Positions 46,701 through 54,459 of a DNA stretch of 64,000 nt are shown piece by piece. Location of the stretch: positions 2,108,001 to 2,172,000 of the forward strand of contig NC_008009.1 in NCBI RefSeq assembly GCF_000014005.1, written 5' to 3'. Each line of letters opens with the position of its first letter. Within the stretch, counting starts at the first letter, position 1. Source of the DNA: Candidatus Koribacter versatilis Ellin345 (GTDB lineage: Bacteria; Acidobacteriota; Terriglobia; Terriglobales; Acidobacteriaceae). Made by a program: the position numbers and the translations under genes. The notes beneath the pieces were generated by a model that had not been told where the DNA came from, searched no databases, and saw nothing but the letters and a program-made list of their open reading frames with translations.

Positions 46701-47515
46701 ACAACGTGACTCTCAGCCCGATGCGCGATGAAAGTGGCAACGTCACCAGCATCATCGCCCTCATGACCGACATCACCGACGCTTCAATGCTGCAGGCCAA
46801 GCTGATCCACTCCGAAAAAATGGCCGCCGTTGGCCAGCTTGTTTCTGGCGTAGCTCATGAGGTCAACAATCCGCTTACTGCGATCATGGGCTATGCGGAC
46901 TTGCTGACATCCTCACCGGATATCCCGCCAGATGCACGTCGCGATCTCGGAATTATTCTTCAAGAAGCGCAGCGTACGAAGCAGATCGTTCAAAACCTGC
47001 TGAGCTTTGCACGGCAGTCAGTGCCGCATCGAGAACCGGTAGATCTCAATGCCGTCCTCGCGCGCACGTTGCAACTGCGCCAATACGACTTTGTAAACCA
47101 CGGCGTACGCGTAGAAGAAGATCTCGATCCCAATTTGCCGCCAGTCCTGGGCGATCCCCAGCAATTGCAGCAGGTGTTTCTCAACGTAGTGAACAACGCG
47201 TACGATGCGGTTCGCGAGGTCGCACGTCCGCCCGCAGTGCGAATTTCCACGGGAGCGGTGAACGGCGTTGTCGAAGTGCAGATCAGCGATAACGGCCCAG
47301 GAATCAGCATGCCCGACCGCATCTTCGACCCATTCTTTACGACCAAGGGTGTAGGCAAGGGGACCGGCCTGGGGCTCAGTATCTGCTACGGCATCGTTCG
47401 CGAACATGGCGGCGAGATCACTTGCGTGAATCATCCGGAGGGTCAGGGCGCGACCTTCTTCATACGCCTGCCAATCTATTTGCTGACGCCCGAGAAGGAT
47501 GAGGTGCGCGCATGA
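43748..47515 (+). CDS. Large soluble GAF/PAS sensor histidine kinase
   Basis: The 1255-residue protein has no membrane segment, so it senses cytoplasmic signals. About four GAF-like units span roughly 20-650, and three PAS units span roughly 655-1020. A HisKA domain has phosphoacceptor His1037 in VSGVAHEVNNPL, and an HATPase domain (NVVNNAYDA, SDNGPGI, GTGLGLSI) ends it. The first PAS contains C713-x6-C720-x2-C723, a possible redox or metal site. ATG 43748 is preferred over TTG 43730, which lacks a ribosome-binding site. It overlaps the receiver gene by four bases and is NtrB-like in its kinase core. Confidence 0.9.
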   Translation: MAAGTKTSEISGTFRGAQEALHELLLQFPATVDPAEDLVALVTRFCRAVRQMFAASGAYCWLLAEGRELTGFAADGLQSATFPGMKLSLDQPSLARQALETGRAAFVNQVERDPASPGAILAVPLMAMSRATGVLILTQHDRDREFEHDTASAVLVLGAHLGAVISNARLALALVDERRRNETLIEAAESFNVRLGTTAVKQSIADRTRRLLQAETALVLWSHLEGFSLDSISSGLIVPEPVHVSGFLSELASRAVVALDPLFGKAPDNEPLLRGQIMAAPLRTHGGRGVMIVSGGSKTFSAQDEVLLAGLATFGSTALSNAELQETAEVHSQDLQRLLDISSSLARGATVDRFLDQFVLRTAEFLEYERAWVILLDGGQPYLRWTADSGSSQSENHPLTSPLIHQILQKDEAFASNDVSADPLADRGWVQRHQLRQILTAPLRTAGGRALGVLAVLDRKDGRPISDSDGGRLKALAAEASVVIEASENFERLEQHRRRAEDLVGLALALNSTLEVGELARAFTLKASQMLGAPAAAAVIVSPNGFDAIVLHPERQGEDHVLAHRLAHGLADVVSAHGRVAIHGSAAELLGDNLGNALGWTDVAIAPLASGTGDLIGMLCLANRGRGLDDVEAHLLHAVVAHASVAFQNSRLFGQIANSSKSWSQIFDAIGDLMIVHDDHNRIVRMNRAVSELVGVQASQLTGMDVRALVPLCSTDDSPCPFCALEREGLSEYENQALQRSYLVSTSMISGSTEGQVVHILKDISDRQEAERRYRELFDNIHEGLFFSTPEGRFVEVNDALVKMLGYDSREDLLQVDITHQLHITPAHRERFSTLLEEHGAMKSFESPLVRKDGKIIHTLQNCYAVRDASGRVFQYRGLILDITELKSVQTDAQRQRDFNLKILNNTQSVIIVADTAGLITYANDRSSDACGYDPEGLVGKPLSLLVSAESQELFARAIEATSNGEQVESLDLPLQCADDRVVRYNVTLSPMRDESGNVTSIIALMTDITDASMLQAKLIHSEKMAAVGQLVSGVAHEVNNPLTAIMGYADLLTSSPDIPPDARRDLGIILQEAQRTKQIVQNLLSFARQSVPHREPVDLNAVLARTLQLRQYDFVNHGVRVEEDLDPNLPPVLGDPQQLQQVFLNVVNNAYDAVREVARPPAVRISTGAVNGVVEVQISDNGPGISMPDRIFDPFFTTKGVGKGTGLGLSICYGIVREHGGEITCVNHPEGQGATFFIRLPIYLLTPEKDEVRA

Positions 47516-47901
47516 TTGCTCCATTGCTCGTGATTGAAGACGAACCTGCGGTGATGTCGTTCGTGCGGCGCGCTCTGGAACGCGGTGGCTACACCGTCGT
47601 CGGCGCGAACTCCGGCATGCAGGCGCTCGAGTTGCTGAAGGGGCAGCAGTTCCAGGGGATCATTTCCGACATGCGCACGCCGGGCAATGTGGATGGTGGC
47701 GGCGTCTATCACTGGATCCGCGAGCACCGTCCGGAACTTGCCAATCGCATCGTTTTCATCACCGGCGACATCGTGAATGAAGAGACGGTCGCGGTGTTGA
47801 AAGAAACCGGCGCTCCTTGTGTAGAGAAGCCGTTCCGCGTGCAGGACCTCATTGCCACAGTCGAGAACACTATCGGCAAACCGCAACAGGAGACGTTATG
47901 A
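47512..47901 (+). CDS. Single-domain receiver (CheY-like)
   Basis: The 129-residue receiver has acid-pocket Glu/Asp at 9-11, phosphoacceptor Asp53 (IISDMRTPG), a Thr in FITGD and the conserved Lys in CVEKPF. It has no output domain. It sits between a kinase and an NtrC-type regulator with ATGA overlaps on both sides. It may be a phosphate sink or a relay step towards the DHp-like protein at 51383. No direct evidence decides this. Confidence 0.9.
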   Translation: MIAPLLVIEDEPAVMSFVRRALERGGYTVVGANSGMQALELLKGQQFQGIISDMRTPGNVDGGGVYHWIREHRPELANRIVFITGDIVNEETVAVLKETGAPCVEKPFRVQDLIATVENTIGKPQQETL

Positions 47902-49298
47902 CGGATGACTATCGCATACGTTTTCTGATCGTGGATGACCAGCAGAGCATTCGCAAGCTTTGCATCGCCATCGGCAACACCCTCGGCTTTATCTGCAGCG
48001 AAGCCGAGAGCGCCGAAGCCGCACTGGCGGCGCTCGAAACGCAATCGCCCGACATCATTCTTGCCGACTTACGCATGGGTGAGTTGAGTGGCATCGATTT
48101 CCTCGCCAGTGTGAAGAAGCTTCTGCCGCGCACCGAAGTCGCCATCATGACCGGCTATGGCTCGATCGAAACCGCAGTGCAATCGATGAAACTCGGCGCT
48201 TACGACTACATCACCAAGCCGTTCCGCGTGGAAGAACTCAAGATCATTCTGCAGAGAATGGCGGAGAAAGTCCGTCTCGTGGCCGAAAACCACTTCCTGC
48301 GCGAACGTGTGAACACCGAGATGGAATTGCACGGCATCGTGGGATCTTCAGCAAAGATCCAGGATGTGCTGCGCATGGTCGGTCGCTTGAAAGACACGCG
48401 GACCCCGGTGTTGATCTGCGGCGAGAGCGGTACAGGAAAAGAACTCGTCGCCCGCGCCATGCACTTCCGCGGCGGCTTTGCGAAGCGTCCGTTCGTCGCG
48501 GTGGATTGCGGGTCGCTGGTTCCCACCCTGATTGAGAGCGAACTCTTCGGCCACGAGAAAGGCGCGTTCACCGGCGCGATCAAGCCGAAAGAAGGTCTGT
48601 TCCAGGCAGCGAACGGCGGCACCATCTTCCTCGACGAAATCGGTGAACTTCCGCTGGACTTGCAGGCCAAGTTGCTCCGCGTCCTTCAGGACAAGCAGGT
48701 CCGACCGGTGGGCAGCAATCAATCCGTTAAGGTAGATGTACGCGTGATTGCCGCGACCAACCGTGATCTTGAGGCCGGCTACAAGACCGGGACGTTCCGC
48801 AAGGACCTTTACTTCCGCCTGAACGTAGTCACGGTTTATCTACCGTCATTGCGTGAGCGGAAATCCGATATTCCTTCGCTCATCCAGCATTTCATCGATC
48901 GCCCCTCTGCTGGCCGCGAGGGTGTCGAAGTGACCTCTCAGGCGATGAAGAGCCTGATGCAATACGACTGGCCGGGCAACGTCCGCGAGCTGGAGAACTG
49001 TATCGAACGCGCCGTCGCGCTCGGCAATGGGGAAGTGATCGATGTTGACGATCTCCCGCCCTCATTGCAGGCCATGGCGCCGAAGAAAAATGCGCCAGCC
49101 GTCTCCGAAGGCTACGACTCCACCGATCTCGAGGACATAGAACGCACAACAATCCAGCGGGTCTTCGATCAAGTGGGCGGAGACAAGGGGCTCGCTCTCA
49201 AAATGCTCGGGATTAGTCGTGCGACGCTGTACCGCAAAATCAAGCGCTACAACATCGATATCTCACGCACGGCGAGGGCAGCTGCTTCCGGCGAATAA
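47898..49298 (+). CDS. NtrC-family sigma-54-dependent response regulator
   Basis: The 466-residue activator has a receiver (Asp57, Lys107), an AAA+ domain and a Fis-type HTH. The AAA+ domain carries Walker A GESGTGKE (175-182), the sigma-54-contacting loop GAFTGA (222-227) and Walker B TIFLDEIGE (242-250). The HTH ends the protein (MLGISRATLYRKIKRY). The intact GAFTGA makes it a true sigma-54 activator. It is coupled to the kinase and receiver, and palindromes flank the operon beside two sigma-54 promoters, so those are its likely targets. Confidence 0.95.
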   Translation: MTDDYRIRFLIVDDQQSIRKLCIAIGNTLGFICSEAESAEAALAALETQSPDIILADLRMGELSGIDFLASVKKLLPRTEVAIMTGYGSIETAVQSMKLGAYDYITKPFRVEELKIILQRMAEKVRLVAENHFLRERVNTEMELHGIVGSSAKIQDVLRMVGRLKDTRTPVLICGESGTGKELVARAMHFRGGFAKRPFVAVDCGSLVPTLIESELFGHEKGAFTGAIKPKEGLFQAANGGTIFLDEIGELPLDLQAKLLRVLQDKQVRPVGSNQSVKVDVRVIAATNRDLEAGYKTGTFRKDLYFRLNVVTVYLPSLRERKSDIPSLIQHFIDRPSAGREGVEVTSQAMKSLMQYDWPGNVRELENCIERAVALGNGEVIDVDDLPPSLQAMAPKKNAPAVSEGYDSTDLEDIERTTIQRVFDQVGGDKGLALKMLGISRATLYRKIKRYNIDISRTARAAASGE

Positions 49299-49300
49299 CG

Positions 49301-49326
49301 TGAGACACTTCGTCTCAGCTTGAGAC
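49301..49326. promoter_or_regulatory. Putative NtrC-type activator sites, downstream cluster
   Basis: TGAGAC (49301-49306) is followed by a perfect GTCTCA-GCT-TGAGAC (49312-49326), the same dyad and 3-nt spacer as at 43612. It lies 94-119 bp upstream of the (+) sigma-54 promoter at 49420. Confidence 0.62.
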
Positions 49327-49419
49327 AACTGCACCAATTCCGGGGCGTCTGACCGTGCAGAGAGCTTAGCGCCTCCATAATTTTCAGTGGTTTACAGCGG
49401 CCATGTCTGCCAGTTGGTT

Positions 49420-49435
49420 TGGTGCGGTGCTTGCA
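49420..49435 (+). promoter_or_regulatory. Sigma-54 (-24/-12) promoter of the PilZ-like operon
   Basis: TGGTGCGGTGCTTGCA fits TGGYRYRNNNNTTGCW at every position, with GG and GC ten bases apart. The predicted start near 49446 leaves about 50 nt before GTG 49498. Confidence 0.78.
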
Positions 49436-49497
49436 TAGTAAGAGCCTCGCAGCGCTACGCACGGACGTTTCCACCGTGCCGTAGCCAGGAGGTATAC

Positions 49498-49845
49498 GTG
49501 GCAACCGGACCTGGACCCGCAACAGAAGCAAATTCTTTCGTGCAACGACTGTCCCAATTCTTTCCCGACGCGACCCCCGTTCGCATTCCCGTTCGCCTCA
49601 CTGGTAAGACAATTTCGGGTAAGCCCTTCTCTGAACGCACTACCATCGAGTTTGGTACTGCGCGCGAAGTGATCTTCGCATCGCACCTGCCGCTGGAGTT
49701 TGCCGACACGCTTCGCCTTGAGAATGCCGACGGAAGTCTCAGCGAAGACGTCAGTGTAGTGGCAATTCATTACTTCGATGGCAATACAACCGCCGTCGCC
49801 GCGCGGTTTAAAGGCGAAGTCGCGAACTGGATCGTGAAGGGATGA
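49498..49845 (+). CDS. PilZ-like small protein
   Basis: The 115-residue protein starts with GTG 49498, five bases after AGGAGG (49487-49492). RIPVR (RxxxR) precedes beta-strands as in PilZ domains, which bind cyclic di-GMP. The second PilZ motif, (D/N)xSxxG, is not present: the equivalent strand reads TIEFGTAREVIF. c-di-GMP binding is therefore doubtful, and a PilZ-like beta-barrel of other function is possible. It is the first gene of the sigma-54 operon and overlaps the next gene (ATGA). Confidence 0.6.
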   Translation: MATGPGPATEANSFVQRLSQFFPDATPVRIPVRLTGKTISGKPFSERTTIEFGTAREVIFASHLPLEFADTLRLENADGSLSEDVSVVAIHYFDGNTTAVAARFKGEVANWIVKG

Positions 49846-51386
49846 CCTCAGCAAGCCCACAGTCCGAACCACGGACTGCGACGTCGGAGTGGCGCACAGC
49901 CCGACGGCTGTATGCGATCTACTCCAACGTGATTGCGCATTTCGATGTCGGCGTGCCACCGTGCCCCGACCTCGAGTGTCCGATCGATCGCCCAGACTTT
50001 GGGTCTCGCGGACGCATACGCAATTGGCTGAACCTGATGGACAACCACTGCCCCGTCACTTTCCTGCGGCAGGTGTTGCAACGCGATCCCATCGGTACGG
50101 AAGCAAACATGCGGGCACTCATTCTGCGCCACCTCGACCGTCCGCACAAAACCGAATTCGATCGCGATAAGCTCGACTTCCTGCTGGTGCAATATTTTGC
50201 TCACTGCGTTCCGGACGACCTGAGCCCCGGCGAGTTAACGATCGCCGAGGTTGGCCGCGTGCTTGAACCCGTGCTCGGACACTGGAGTCCGGTGACACCG
50301 TATTGGTTAAAGCCGCTCGAGGACCTCGCCGAAGATGTCGCCAAGTGCCATTGCATGGCCGATCTCGACGAGTTCAAGATCCTCGAGCGTGGCCGCGACG
50401 TTAAGACCGTCGTTGGGAACAGATTCTTTGAACCGCCTGCTCTGATCGCGTTTACCCGTTACAACATCATCCTGCGGCGCGCGTTCTTCTACACCATGCG
50501 CGCCGACTTGGAGATGATTCGCGTCAACCTGGTGCGCCTCCAGAAGCATGGTGTGAAATCCATTGATGGAACGCGTGCTGGGCTCTCCGAACGTGAGGCG
50601 CTGAGCAGCGTGCAACGAATCTGTCAGGAGTGGCGCAGCATTTTTCGCACCGACTACTCCGCCGGGCACGTCTTCCGTTCCATCAAAGAATTGCGCGCGT
50701 GCACCGATGGAGCCCTCGCCGAGATCAAGCGCAAGCACGAAGAGGAACAAGCGAAGGAAGGGCGCCGCAAAGCCAAAGAATCTGCGGAGCAGGACAGCGA
50801 AGCGGTATCGCTCGGGATCCAGTTGGAAGTGGACCTCTCCGACAACGTGACCGACGAAGAACTCAACCGGGCACTCTCGGTGTTCGAGCACGAAGCCGAT
50901 CCCGAAAATACGGTAGAGCGCGCGTACCCCGAACTTACGGTGGATGCCGACCCGATCGCCGGCACGCCGGCGCGTTACAAGATTCCCGACGTTATCGGCA
51001 GAATTCATGCGCAGATTGTGAAAGCGCAGGAGGGGGCGGCTAAGCCTCTTTCGGTGCGGCTCGACAACTCTGCAATTCGTCTCGCTTCCTGGGAAGTGAA
51101 GGCGTTTTCGGTCGAAGAAGACGATCCCGTCACCGCGATCCGGCGCTCCGTGGCCGCGCGATTGATTCTGCAAGAAGCGTTTGACGACTTTCAGGACGGT
51201 TTCACTGCCGACCTCCGGGTCGCGCTGACCATCGCGCACGCCGAAGCCGGTCGAATGCAGGAGCGCATTGCCGAGGCCCGCGACGCGCGCGATCTGGACC
51301 TCATCGTTTTTCTGGCCGCCACTGGTCAGCGGATGCTGGAGTTGATGCACGAAGCGCAATTCGCCTGGAATGAGGAAATGCGATGA
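49842..51386 (+). CDS. Unrecognised 514-residue protein of the sigma-54 operon
   Basis: I do not recognise this family. The protein is soluble and mostly helical, with no signal peptide or membrane helix. An N-terminal part (about 20-130) has Cys-containing PPCPDLECPIDRPDF. A middle region (about 190-290) is rich in Arg and aromatic residues. A charged low-complexity stretch (about 290-320, Lys/Glu/Arg) separates it from the C-terminal part (380-514), which ends in long helices. It overlaps both neighbours by four bases, so the three proteins are made together and probably interact. Confidence 0.72.
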   Translation: MTSASPQSEPRTATSEWRTARRLYAIYSNVIAHFDVGVPPCPDLECPIDRPDFGSRGRIRNWLNLMDNHCPVTFLRQVLQRDPIGTEANMRALILRHLDRPHKTEFDRDKLDFLLVQYFAHCVPDDLSPGELTIAEVGRVLEPVLGHWSPVTPYWLKPLEDLAEDVAKCHCMADLDEFKILERGRDVKTVVGNRFFEPPALIAFTRYNIILRRAFFYTMRADLEMIRVNLVRLQKHGVKSIDGTRAGLSEREALSSVQRICQEWRSIFRTDYSAGHVFRSIKELRACTDGALAEIKRKHEEEQAKEGRRKAKESAEQDSEAVSLGIQLEVDLSDNVTDEELNRALSVFEHEADPENTVERAYPELTVDADPIAGTPARYKIPDVIGRIHAQIVKAQEGAAKPLSVRLDNSAIRLASWEVKAFSVEEDDPVTAIRRSVAARLILQEAFDDFQDGFTADLRVALTIAHAEAGRMQERIAEARDARDLDLIVFLAATGQRMLELMHEAQFAWNEEMR

Positions 51387-52075
51387 AACAGCCGACCGTC
51401 CTGGTGGTCTCCGACCAGGGGGAGTTCGCGCAGACGCTGATGAGTCGCTGGCACTCCGAGCGCACCGTCCCGGCGTTTACGGTGATGAACAGCGAGGTGT
51501 TCCACGCCAACGCGGGACAATCGTGCGACCTCATCATCGTGGGGCCAGTCGCGCGACAACGGTTTTCGGCACTCATGACCTTACTGGCCACACTCACACA
51601 GCCCGTCATCGTAGTCGCCGGCGACGCTGTTGATGCGATGAGCGCGAATAGTAAGAGCGCTCGCATCATGGTGCTTCGCCAGCATGAAGGCTGGGTGGAC
51701 TTGCTGATCCTGCTAAGTTCCGAATGTTTGCGTCGCCTCGAAGCCACGGAGCGCGCCGAGAAAGCTGAGCAGTCATCTGCCGAACTCGCCGGACAAGCCA
51801 TGCTGGGCCGCTACATGCTCGATATGCGCCACAGCCTGAACAATGCGCTCACTTCGGTATTGGGCAATGCGGAGCTGCTGCTGCTGGAACCGGGAAATTT
51901 CTCGGAAGAAGTCCGCGACCAGCTTGCGACGATCCGGACCATGTCGCTGCGTATGAACGAAATTCTTGCGCGCTTCTCGTCCCTCGAAACCGAACTTACC
52001 TTCGCAAAACGCGACTCGCAGCGCGAACCGCTCGCGTATGTTCGCTCCAATGCTGCTGGCTGGAGCACCTTCTAG
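51383..52075 (+). CDS. Receiver-like/DHp protein without ATPase domain
   Basis: Of 230 residues, about 5-112 resemble a degenerate receiver; the phosphoacceptor Asp position is Gly54 (LIIVGPVARQ). A helix (115-140) leads to a histidine-kinase dimerisation segment, MRHSLNNALTSVLGNAELLL (148-167), with His150 in the H-box. A second helix (176-205) completes a DHp hairpin. No N, G1 or G2 ATP-binding boxes exist. It could be a phosphotransferase that accepts phosphate from the receiver, or a decoy. Cotranslated with the unknown protein. Confidence 0.68.
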   Translation: MKQPTVLVVSDQGEFAQTLMSRWHSERTVPAFTVMNSEVFHANAGQSCDLIIVGPVARQRFSALMTLLATLTQPVIVVAGDAVDAMSANSKSARIMVLRQHEGWVDLLILLSSECLRRLEATERAEKAEQSSAELAGQAMLGRYMLDMRHSLNNALTSVLGNAELLLLEPGNFSEEVRDQLATIRTMSLRMNEILARFSSLETELTFAKRDSQREPLAYVRSNAAGWSTF

Positions 52076-52080
52076 CGCTC

Positions 52081-52218
52081 ATGCTGAAGAGAGAAGTTCT
52101 GCGCGATATCGCAAGGAAGAAGAAAGAACTGAGCGAACTTCTCGAAAAGCATCGTCGTTTGGAAAAAGAGATTGCAGAGGAGCGGAAGAAATCTCCGCCC
52201 CGGAGCAAGCGATCCTAA
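52081..52218 (+). CDS. Possible 45-residue charged coiled-coil protein
   Basis: An ATG frame of 45 codons opens six bases after the DHp-like gene. The product is nearly all helix-forming Lys, Arg, Glu and Leu, with heptad spacing ([16 protein letters not shown]), and ends in a Pro/Arg/Ser tail. No good ribosome-binding site is visible, though coupling to the upstream stop is possible. It overlaps the uvrB stop by four bases. Confidence 0.4.
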   Translation: MLKREVLRDIARKKKELSELLEKHRRLEKEIAEERKKSPPRSKRS

Positions 52219-54203
52219 GTGAACATGAACTCTTTGGTCCGTAGTTCCTTGATCTGATCGCGCAGCTTCGCCGCCTTCTCGAACTCAAATCGCTTGGCCG
52301 CTTCGCGCATCTCGCCCTCGAGTTTCTCCACGAACTTATCCAACTGCTCCTGCGATTTGAACTCCGGTATCTCATCCGGCTGCGCGGTGAGATCCACGTA
52401 GTCCGCGCCCACGATCGCAGCCAGGGCCATATCTACTGGGCGAACGATCGACTCCGGCGTGATGCCGTGCTCCACGTTGTAAGCCTCCTGAATCGCGCGG
52501 CGACGATAGGTCTCGTCCATCGCCTTCTTCATCGAGTCAGTCATGCGGTCCGCATAAAGGATCGCGCGCCCTTCGAGATTACGGGCGCAACGGCCCATGG
52601 TCTGGATGAGCGAGCCCTGCGAGCGCAGGAAGCCTTCTTTGTCGGCGTCCAGAATCGCCACCAGCGAAACCTCAGGTAAGTCGAGCCCTTCGCGCAACAG
52701 ATTGATGCCGATCAATACATCGAACTCACCCTTGCGAAGATCACGCAGGATCTTGATGCGCTCCAGCGTTTCAATCTCGGAGTGCATGTAGCGGCAGCGC
52801 ACGCCGACCTCGGTGTAGTACTCGCTGAGGTCCTCGGCCATGCGCTTGGTCAGAGTCGTCACCAGCACGCGTTCTCTCTTTTCCGCGCGCTTCCGGATCT
52901 CGTGCAGCAGGTCGTCAATCTGTCCTTTTACCGGACGGACTTCGACTTCCGGGTCGATCAATCCCGTCGGGCGAATAATCTGCTCCACGACCACGCCTGC
53001 GGCTTTCGTCAGCTCATACGGTCCCGGCGTCGCCGAAACGTACACCGCCTGGTTCACGCGGTTCTCAAACTCTTCAAACGTCAGCGGACGATTGTCCAAC
53101 GCGCTCGGCAGCCGGAAGCCGTACTCGATCAGGTTCTCTTTGCGTGAACGGTCGCCGTGCCACATGCCATGTAGCTGCGGGACGGTCTGGTGTGACTCGT
53201 CAATGAAGAGCAAGAACTCCCGCGGCATGTAGTCGAGCAACGTCGGCGGCGGCTCGCCTGGTAGTCGGCCGGTAAAGTGCCGCGAGTAGTTCTCGATGCC
53301 GTGGCAGTAGCCCATCTCCTTGATCATTTCGAGATCGAAGCGCGTGCGCTGGTGAATGCGTTGCGATTCCACCAGGCGTCCCTGCTTCTGCAGTTCGTTC
53401 TCCCACCAGCCGAGTTCTTCAAGAATCGTGGTAACCGCCGAATTCTTGCGCTCCGGCTTCATCACGTAGTGCGTTTTCGGATAAATCGGCAGCCGCTGGT
53501 ACTTCTGTTTTACCGTGCCGAACAGCGGATCAATCTGCGAGAGCGACTCGACTTCGTCCCCGAACATCTCAATGCGATAGGCGGTGTCTTCGTAAGTCGG
53601 AAAGATCTCGATTACGTCGCCGCGCACTCGAAAGGTTCCGCGCCGGAAATCTTCGTTGGTGCGCTCATAAAGGATCTCGACCAGCTTCTTCAGGATGTCG
53701 TCGCGCTTGATGCGCTGGCCCTTCTCGAGGAAGAGCAACATGCCGTAGTACGCTTCCGGCGAACCAAGGCCGTAGATGCAGCTCACGCTCGCCACGATGA
53801 TCACGTCGCGCCGCTCGAACAAGGACCGGGTCGCTGCGAGCCGTAGCTTGTCTAGCTCGTCGTTAACCGTCGCTTCTTTCTCGATATAAACGTCGCCAGC
53901 AGGGATGTAGGCCTCCGGCTGGTAGTAGTCGTAATACGAGACGAAGTACTCGACAGCATTGTTCGGGAAGAAGTTCTTGAACTCGTGATAAAGCTGCGCC
54001 GCCAGCGTCTTGTTGTGCGCCAGGATGAGCGCCGGGCGGTTCAGCTGCTCGATGATCTTCGCCATCGTGAAGGTCTTACCGGAGCCGGTTACGCCGAGCA
54101 GCACCTGGTGCTTTTCGCCGTCGCGAATCCCGCCGGTCAGTTGTTCAATCGCACGGGCTTGGTCGCCCTGAGGTTTATACGGGGAGCTTACCTTGAGATC
54201 CAT
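52215..54203 (-). CDS. uvrB: UvrABC excision nuclease subunit B
   Basis: UvrB verifies DNA damage and recruits UvrC in nucleotide excision repair. The 662-residue protein has Walker A GVTGSGKT (37-44), the beta-hairpin [12 protein letters not shown], helicase motifs DESHQT and [10 protein letters not shown], the QTMGRCARN motif and a C-terminal UvrB/UvrC helix pair ([29 protein letters not shown]). ATG 54203 is chosen; a GTG 45 bp upstream would add an atypical tail. Confidence 0.97.
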   Translation of the reverse strand: MDLKVSSPYKPQGDQARAIEQLTGGIRDGEKHQVLLGVTGSGKTFTMAKIIEQLNRPALILAHNKTLAAQLYHEFKNFFPNNAVEYFVSYYDYYQPEAYIPAGDVYIEKEATVNDELDKLRLAATRSLFERRDVIIVASVSCIYGLGSPEAYYGMLLFLEKGQRIKRDDILKKLVEILYERTNEDFRRGTFRVRGDVIEIFPTYEDTAYRIEMFGDEVESLSQIDPLFGTVKQKYQRLPIYPKTHYVMKPERKNSAVTTILEELGWWENELQKQGRLVESQRIHQRTRFDLEMIKEMGYCHGIENYSRHFTGRLPGEPPPTLLDYMPREFLLFIDESHQTVPQLHGMWHGDRSRKENLIEYGFRLPSALDNRPLTFEEFENRVNQAVYVSATPGPYELTKAAGVVVEQIIRPTGLIDPEVEVRPVKGQIDDLLHEIRKRAEKRERVLVTTLTKRMAEDLSEYYTEVGVRCRYMHSEIETLERIKILRDLRKGEFDVLIGINLLREGLDLPEVSLVAILDADKEGFLRSQGSLIQTMGRCARNLEGRAILYADRMTDSMKKAMDETYRRRAIQEAYNVEHGITPESIVRPVDMALAAIVGADYVDLTAQPDEIPEFKSQEQLDKFVEKLEGEMREAAKRFEFEKAAKLRDQIKELRTKEFMFT

Positions 54204-54280
54204 GATTCCGTCGCCCAGACGGTGAGCAAAATGATCCGGAACCCGCACAGATACGAATTTCGGCGTCTGGGTATCTCTTT

Positions 54281-54286
54281 ATTATA
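54281..54286 (-). promoter_or_regulatory. -10 box upstream of uvrB
   Basis: TATAAT reads on the (-) strand at 54286-54281, about 80 bp before the uvrB start. No convincing -35 is present, and no LexA-type site was recognised. Confidence 0.35.
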
Positions 54287-54459
54287 GCGGGAACTTCGGA
54301 GAGGATTCGCGCGGCAGCCGGCCCTCAGCGAAAGCACTGATTGCGCAGATTAGCAGTTCCGTTTACTTTATATGTATTAGAAGGATCTGGCGAAACGTCA
54401 GATTACGCCGAGCATTCTCGCCCACTTAATGACGGCGTGTCCTGCTCCTAACACACAGA

